NCBI GenBank assembly: GCA_007129085.1
Contig: SKWF01000135.1
Coordinates: 1-8,233, forward strand
DNA length: 8,233 nucleotides
DNA from: Balneolaceae bacterium
GTDB lineage: Bacteria > Bacteroidota > Rhodothermia > Balneolales > Balneolaceae
Reading direction: 5' to 3'
Positions 7,408-8,233 of this stretch are shown here, one piece after another. Position 1 is the stretch's first letter, and the number at the start of each line of letters is the position of its first letter. The translations under genes and the position numbers were made by a program. Below the pieces are notes generated by a model. The model saw nothing but the letters and a program-made list of their open reading frames with translations. It was not told where the DNA came from and did not search any database.

Positions 7408-7418
7408 TAAAGATACAA
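7408..7418 (-). promoter_or_regulatory. TATCTTTA promoter box upstream of lepA
   Basis: On the minus strand TATCTTTA (complement of 7408-7415), preceded by TTTG, matches Bacteroidota TAnnTTTG except for the last base. It lies 32 bases before the lepA ATG. The string TTTGTATCTTT is identical to one before rlmN. No clear -33 TTG is seen at the expected spacing, because that place is taken by the hairpin at 7427-7440. Confidence 0.4.
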
Positions 7419-7426
7419 AATTGTAA

Positions 7427-7440
7427 CGGAGTCTGCTCCG
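7427..7440 (-). terminator. Small GC hairpin after the thiamine-binding-like gene (weak terminator candidate)
   Basis: On the minus strand CGGAG-CAGA-CTCCG forms a 5-bp GC-rich stem with a 4-base loop. It is followed by TTACAATTTTGTATC, which is U-rich but interrupted. It lies 40 bases after the stop of the 81-residue gene and before lepA, so it could separate the two units. The stem is short and the U-tract imperfect, so some read-through into lepA is likely. Confidence 0.35.
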
Positions 7441-7480
7441 CGATCGTACCTTCGCTTTTAATTAACTTAGATGTGTTGGT

Positions 7481-7726
7481 TTATTCTTCAACCGGGCTTA
7501 AAAGCTCAACGTGAAATCGAAACGTCTCTTTTTCGATCGCCATGGTATCATAAATTTCACGAATCAGTTCAAAAACCACATCAGGATCTCCCTTTACACT
7601 AGTTGAAAGGTAATTTACATCAACCTCTACATCATGCTGTGCAGCCATTTCAAGCAGGTCTTGAACCTGCTCTTTGGGATGATCGGTATAGAGAGGAATA
7701 TATGTGAGTTGGGCTATTGTTTTCAT
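7481..7726 (-). CDS. MTH1187/YkoF-like (thiamine-binding fold) small protein
   Basis: This 81-residue cytoplasmic protein has a ferredoxin-like beta-alpha-beta pattern. A first strand, IAQLTYIPLYT (4-14), leads into helix PKEQVQDLLEMAAQH. Then come strand VEVDVNYLSTSVKGD (33-47), helix PDVVFELIREIYDTM, and a last strand RFHVELLSP. The A-Q-L-x-x-x-P-L opening and the LST-x-x-x-GD turn before a helix are hallmarks of the MTH1187/YkoF superfamily. Members bind thiamine or its pyrimidine part, or are uncharacterised. No thiamine gene lies nearby, so a ligand cannot be assigned. It has its own divergent upstream region shared with the his leader, and lepA follows 105 bp downstream on the same strand. 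A minus-strand TATTTTAA (7761-7768) within a GGTTA-AAA-TAACC dyad (7759-7771) might be its promoter, but the match is poor. Confidence 0.7.
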   Translation of the reverse strand: MKTIAQLTYIPLYTDHPKEQVQDLLEMAAQHDVEVDVNYLSTSVKGDPDVVFELIREIYDTMAIEKETFRFHVELLSPVEE

Positions 7727-7858
7727 ACGGTACTTTATGTTCTTAAAACTTGTTTGATGGTTAAAATAACCTGTATATCACTCACAAAAAAGCAAAACAT
7801 CACAGCCATAACTACAGTTTAATTTTTTTCGGAATGATGAACGCCTCAAATCAGTTTT

Positions 7859-7886
7859 TTGCACTTTGTAATTGGTTAAATACAAT
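7859..7886 (+). promoter_or_regulatory. Candidate promoter for the his leader and hisG
   Basis: TTGCAC (7859-7864) and TACAAT (7881-7886) are separated by 16 bp, a fair sigma-70-like pair that would start transcription about 15 bases before the leader-peptide ATG. A second possibility is the TAnnTTTG-like TATTTTTA at 7896-7903, with TTGG 20 bp upstream (7872-7875). That would start the mRNA at or next to the ATG at 7908. The sequence does not decide between them. Confidence 0.35.
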
Positions 7887-7907
7887 CAAAACTTCTATTT
7901 TTAGGCC

Positions 7908-7982
7908 ATGCAAAAACAACTCCATATCATTCCGCCTCATCTAGGCTGTCATCATCTGCACAGCCACGGGTATTTTGCATAA
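7908..7982 (+). CDS. Histidine-rich leader peptide upstream of hisG
   Basis: This is a 24-codon reading frame, ATG 7908 to TAA 7980-7982, with an in-frame TAG just upstream at 7902-7904 that fixes the start. Six of 24 residues are His: residues 6, 11, 15, 16, 18 and 20. The stretch HHLHSH puts four of them within six codons. It ends 54 bases before the hisG start. In gamma-proteobacteria, his operons are controlled by such His-rich leader peptides, where scarcity of charged tRNA-His stalls the ribosome on the His run and changes RNA folding. Finding one immediately before hisG in an unrelated lineage strongly suggests the same sensing logic. The sequence is otherwise unlike the enterobacterial HisL, which has seven consecutive His. 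Translation itself is inferred. Confidence 0.85.
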   Translation: MQKQLHIIPPHLGCHHLHSHGYFA

Positions 7983-7999
7983 ATACTCTCCTGTACCCG
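7944..7999 (+). promoter_or_regulatory. Mutually exclusive hairpins of a probable his attenuator
   Basis: Three stems can form over the His codons and stop codon. Stem A pairs GGCTGT (7944-7949) with ACAGCC (7960-7965), enclosing both tandem CAT codons. Stem B pairs GGGTATTT (7968-7975) with AAATACTC (7981-7988), including one G-U pair, with the leader stop codon at the loop and 3' arm. Stem C pairs CGGGTA (7967-7972) with TACCCG (7994-7999). B and C share bases and cannot coexist, and a ribosome on the His run would melt A. No U-run follows B or C, so they are not classic intrinsic terminators. Control could act through Rho, pausing, or access to the hisG start. The stems were found by eye, without energy calculation. 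Confidence 0.5.
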
Positions 8000-8036
8000 C
8001 CCAAAACCACAATTTTCCCCAAAACTTATTTATTCT

Positions 8037-8233
8037 ATGAGAACCCTCGACTCCACGACATCCTTACGTATCGCTGTCCAAAAAAGCGGACGTTTAACCG
8101 ATAAAACCTTAAAACTTCTGGAAGGGATTGGGCTAAAATTTGATGACTACAAGCGAAGCCTTTTGGTTAAATGCCTCAACTTTGATGTTGAGTTACTGCT
8201 AATCCGCGATGACGATATCCCTGAATATGTGCA
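8037..8233 (+). CDS. hisG: ATP phosphoribosyltransferase, N-terminal part (runs off window end)
   Basis: The first 65 codons of hisG are visible. HisG joins ATP and PRPP to make phosphoribosyl-ATP, the first and feedback-controlled step of histidine biosynthesis in the cytoplasm. The start of the fold is clear: LRIAVQKSGRLTDKTLKLLEG (residues 10-30), where QKSGRL is the form typical of long-chain HisG with a C-terminal regulatory domain. This is followed by an FDVELLLIRDDDIPEYV segment matching the usual strand and DIP turn. The regulatory domain lies beyond the window. The first nine residues are a polar extension before the conserved strand, and no later Met precedes the motif, so the ATG at 8037 is kept. 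No Shine-Dalgarno is seen; the 20 bases before the start are AT-rich. The His-rich leader lies 54 bases upstream, and other his genes probably follow. Confidence 0.95.
   Translation, partial: MRTLDSTTSLRIAVQKSGRLTDKTLKLLEGIGLKFDDYKRSLLVKCLNFDVELLLIRDDDIPEYV

Noticed and set aside
7634..7822. 62-codon plus-strand frame over the thiamine-binding-like gene and intergenic region
   Set aside because: It mostly lies antisense to a gene with clear domain features; the product shows no domain.
8003..8016. AAAA-CCACAA-TTTT as a terminator hairpin before hisG
   Set aside because: Four A-U pairs are too weak, and the following bases are CCCC rather than a U-run.
1..8233. CRISPR array, tRNA or rRNA genes, insertion sequences
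   Set aside because: I saw no regularly spaced repeats, no tRNA-like cloverleaf, no rRNA sequence and no transposase frame.

Overview
The window holds seven complete or near-complete protein genes, the 5' end of an eighth, and one very short leader-peptide gene. The base composition is moderate. Starts lack clear Shine-Dalgarno sequences, and several intergenic gaps carry the TAnnTTT-type promoter box of Bacteroidota-like bacteria. A stand-alone CarboxypepD_reg-like secreted protein, a large signal peptidase I and a long-form-type HisG N-terminus point the same way. I infer a member of the Bacteroidota/Balneolota assemblage, perhaps a Balneolaceae. This is inferred from protein style alone, with no database comparison.

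Layout: (1) 1-1913, plus strand: the 3' part of an unrecognised beta-rich protein gene, then, 5 bp later, a secreted CarboxypepD_reg-like protein. (2) 2010-3792, plus strand: a peroxiredoxin-like lipoprotein behind a short gap with repeated TATCG/CGATA half-sites, then rlmN (23S rRNA/tRNA adenine C2 methyltransferase). (3) 3793-3877: a convergent gap holding a perfect 34-bp palindrome, the likely boundary between opposing transcription units. (4) 7375-3878, minus strand: a compact lepA - unknown secreted protein - lepB operon with gaps of 5 and 13 bp. This is the classic LepA/signal-peptidase pairing with an extra exported protein between the two genes. (5) 7726-7481, minus strand: a small MTH1187/YkoF-like (thiamine-binding fold) protein. 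(6) 7727-8233, plus strand: a divergent promoter region, a 24-codon histidine-rich leader peptide with overlapping hairpins, and the start of hisG, first enzyme of histidine biosynthesis, cut by the window end.

The most interesting feature is the leader at 7908-7982. Six of its 24 codons are His, four of them within six codons, inside a stem that a translating ribosome would disrupt. This is the architecture of a ribosome-stalling attenuator for the his operon. No GC hairpin followed by a U-run lies before hisG, so the output step is not the textbook enterobacterial one. The rest is mostly housekeeping. Secondary points are the palindrome, the TATCG sites, possible leaderless transcripts, a TTG-started lepB with an enlarged periplasmic insert, and the unknown secreted protein in the lepA-lepB operon.
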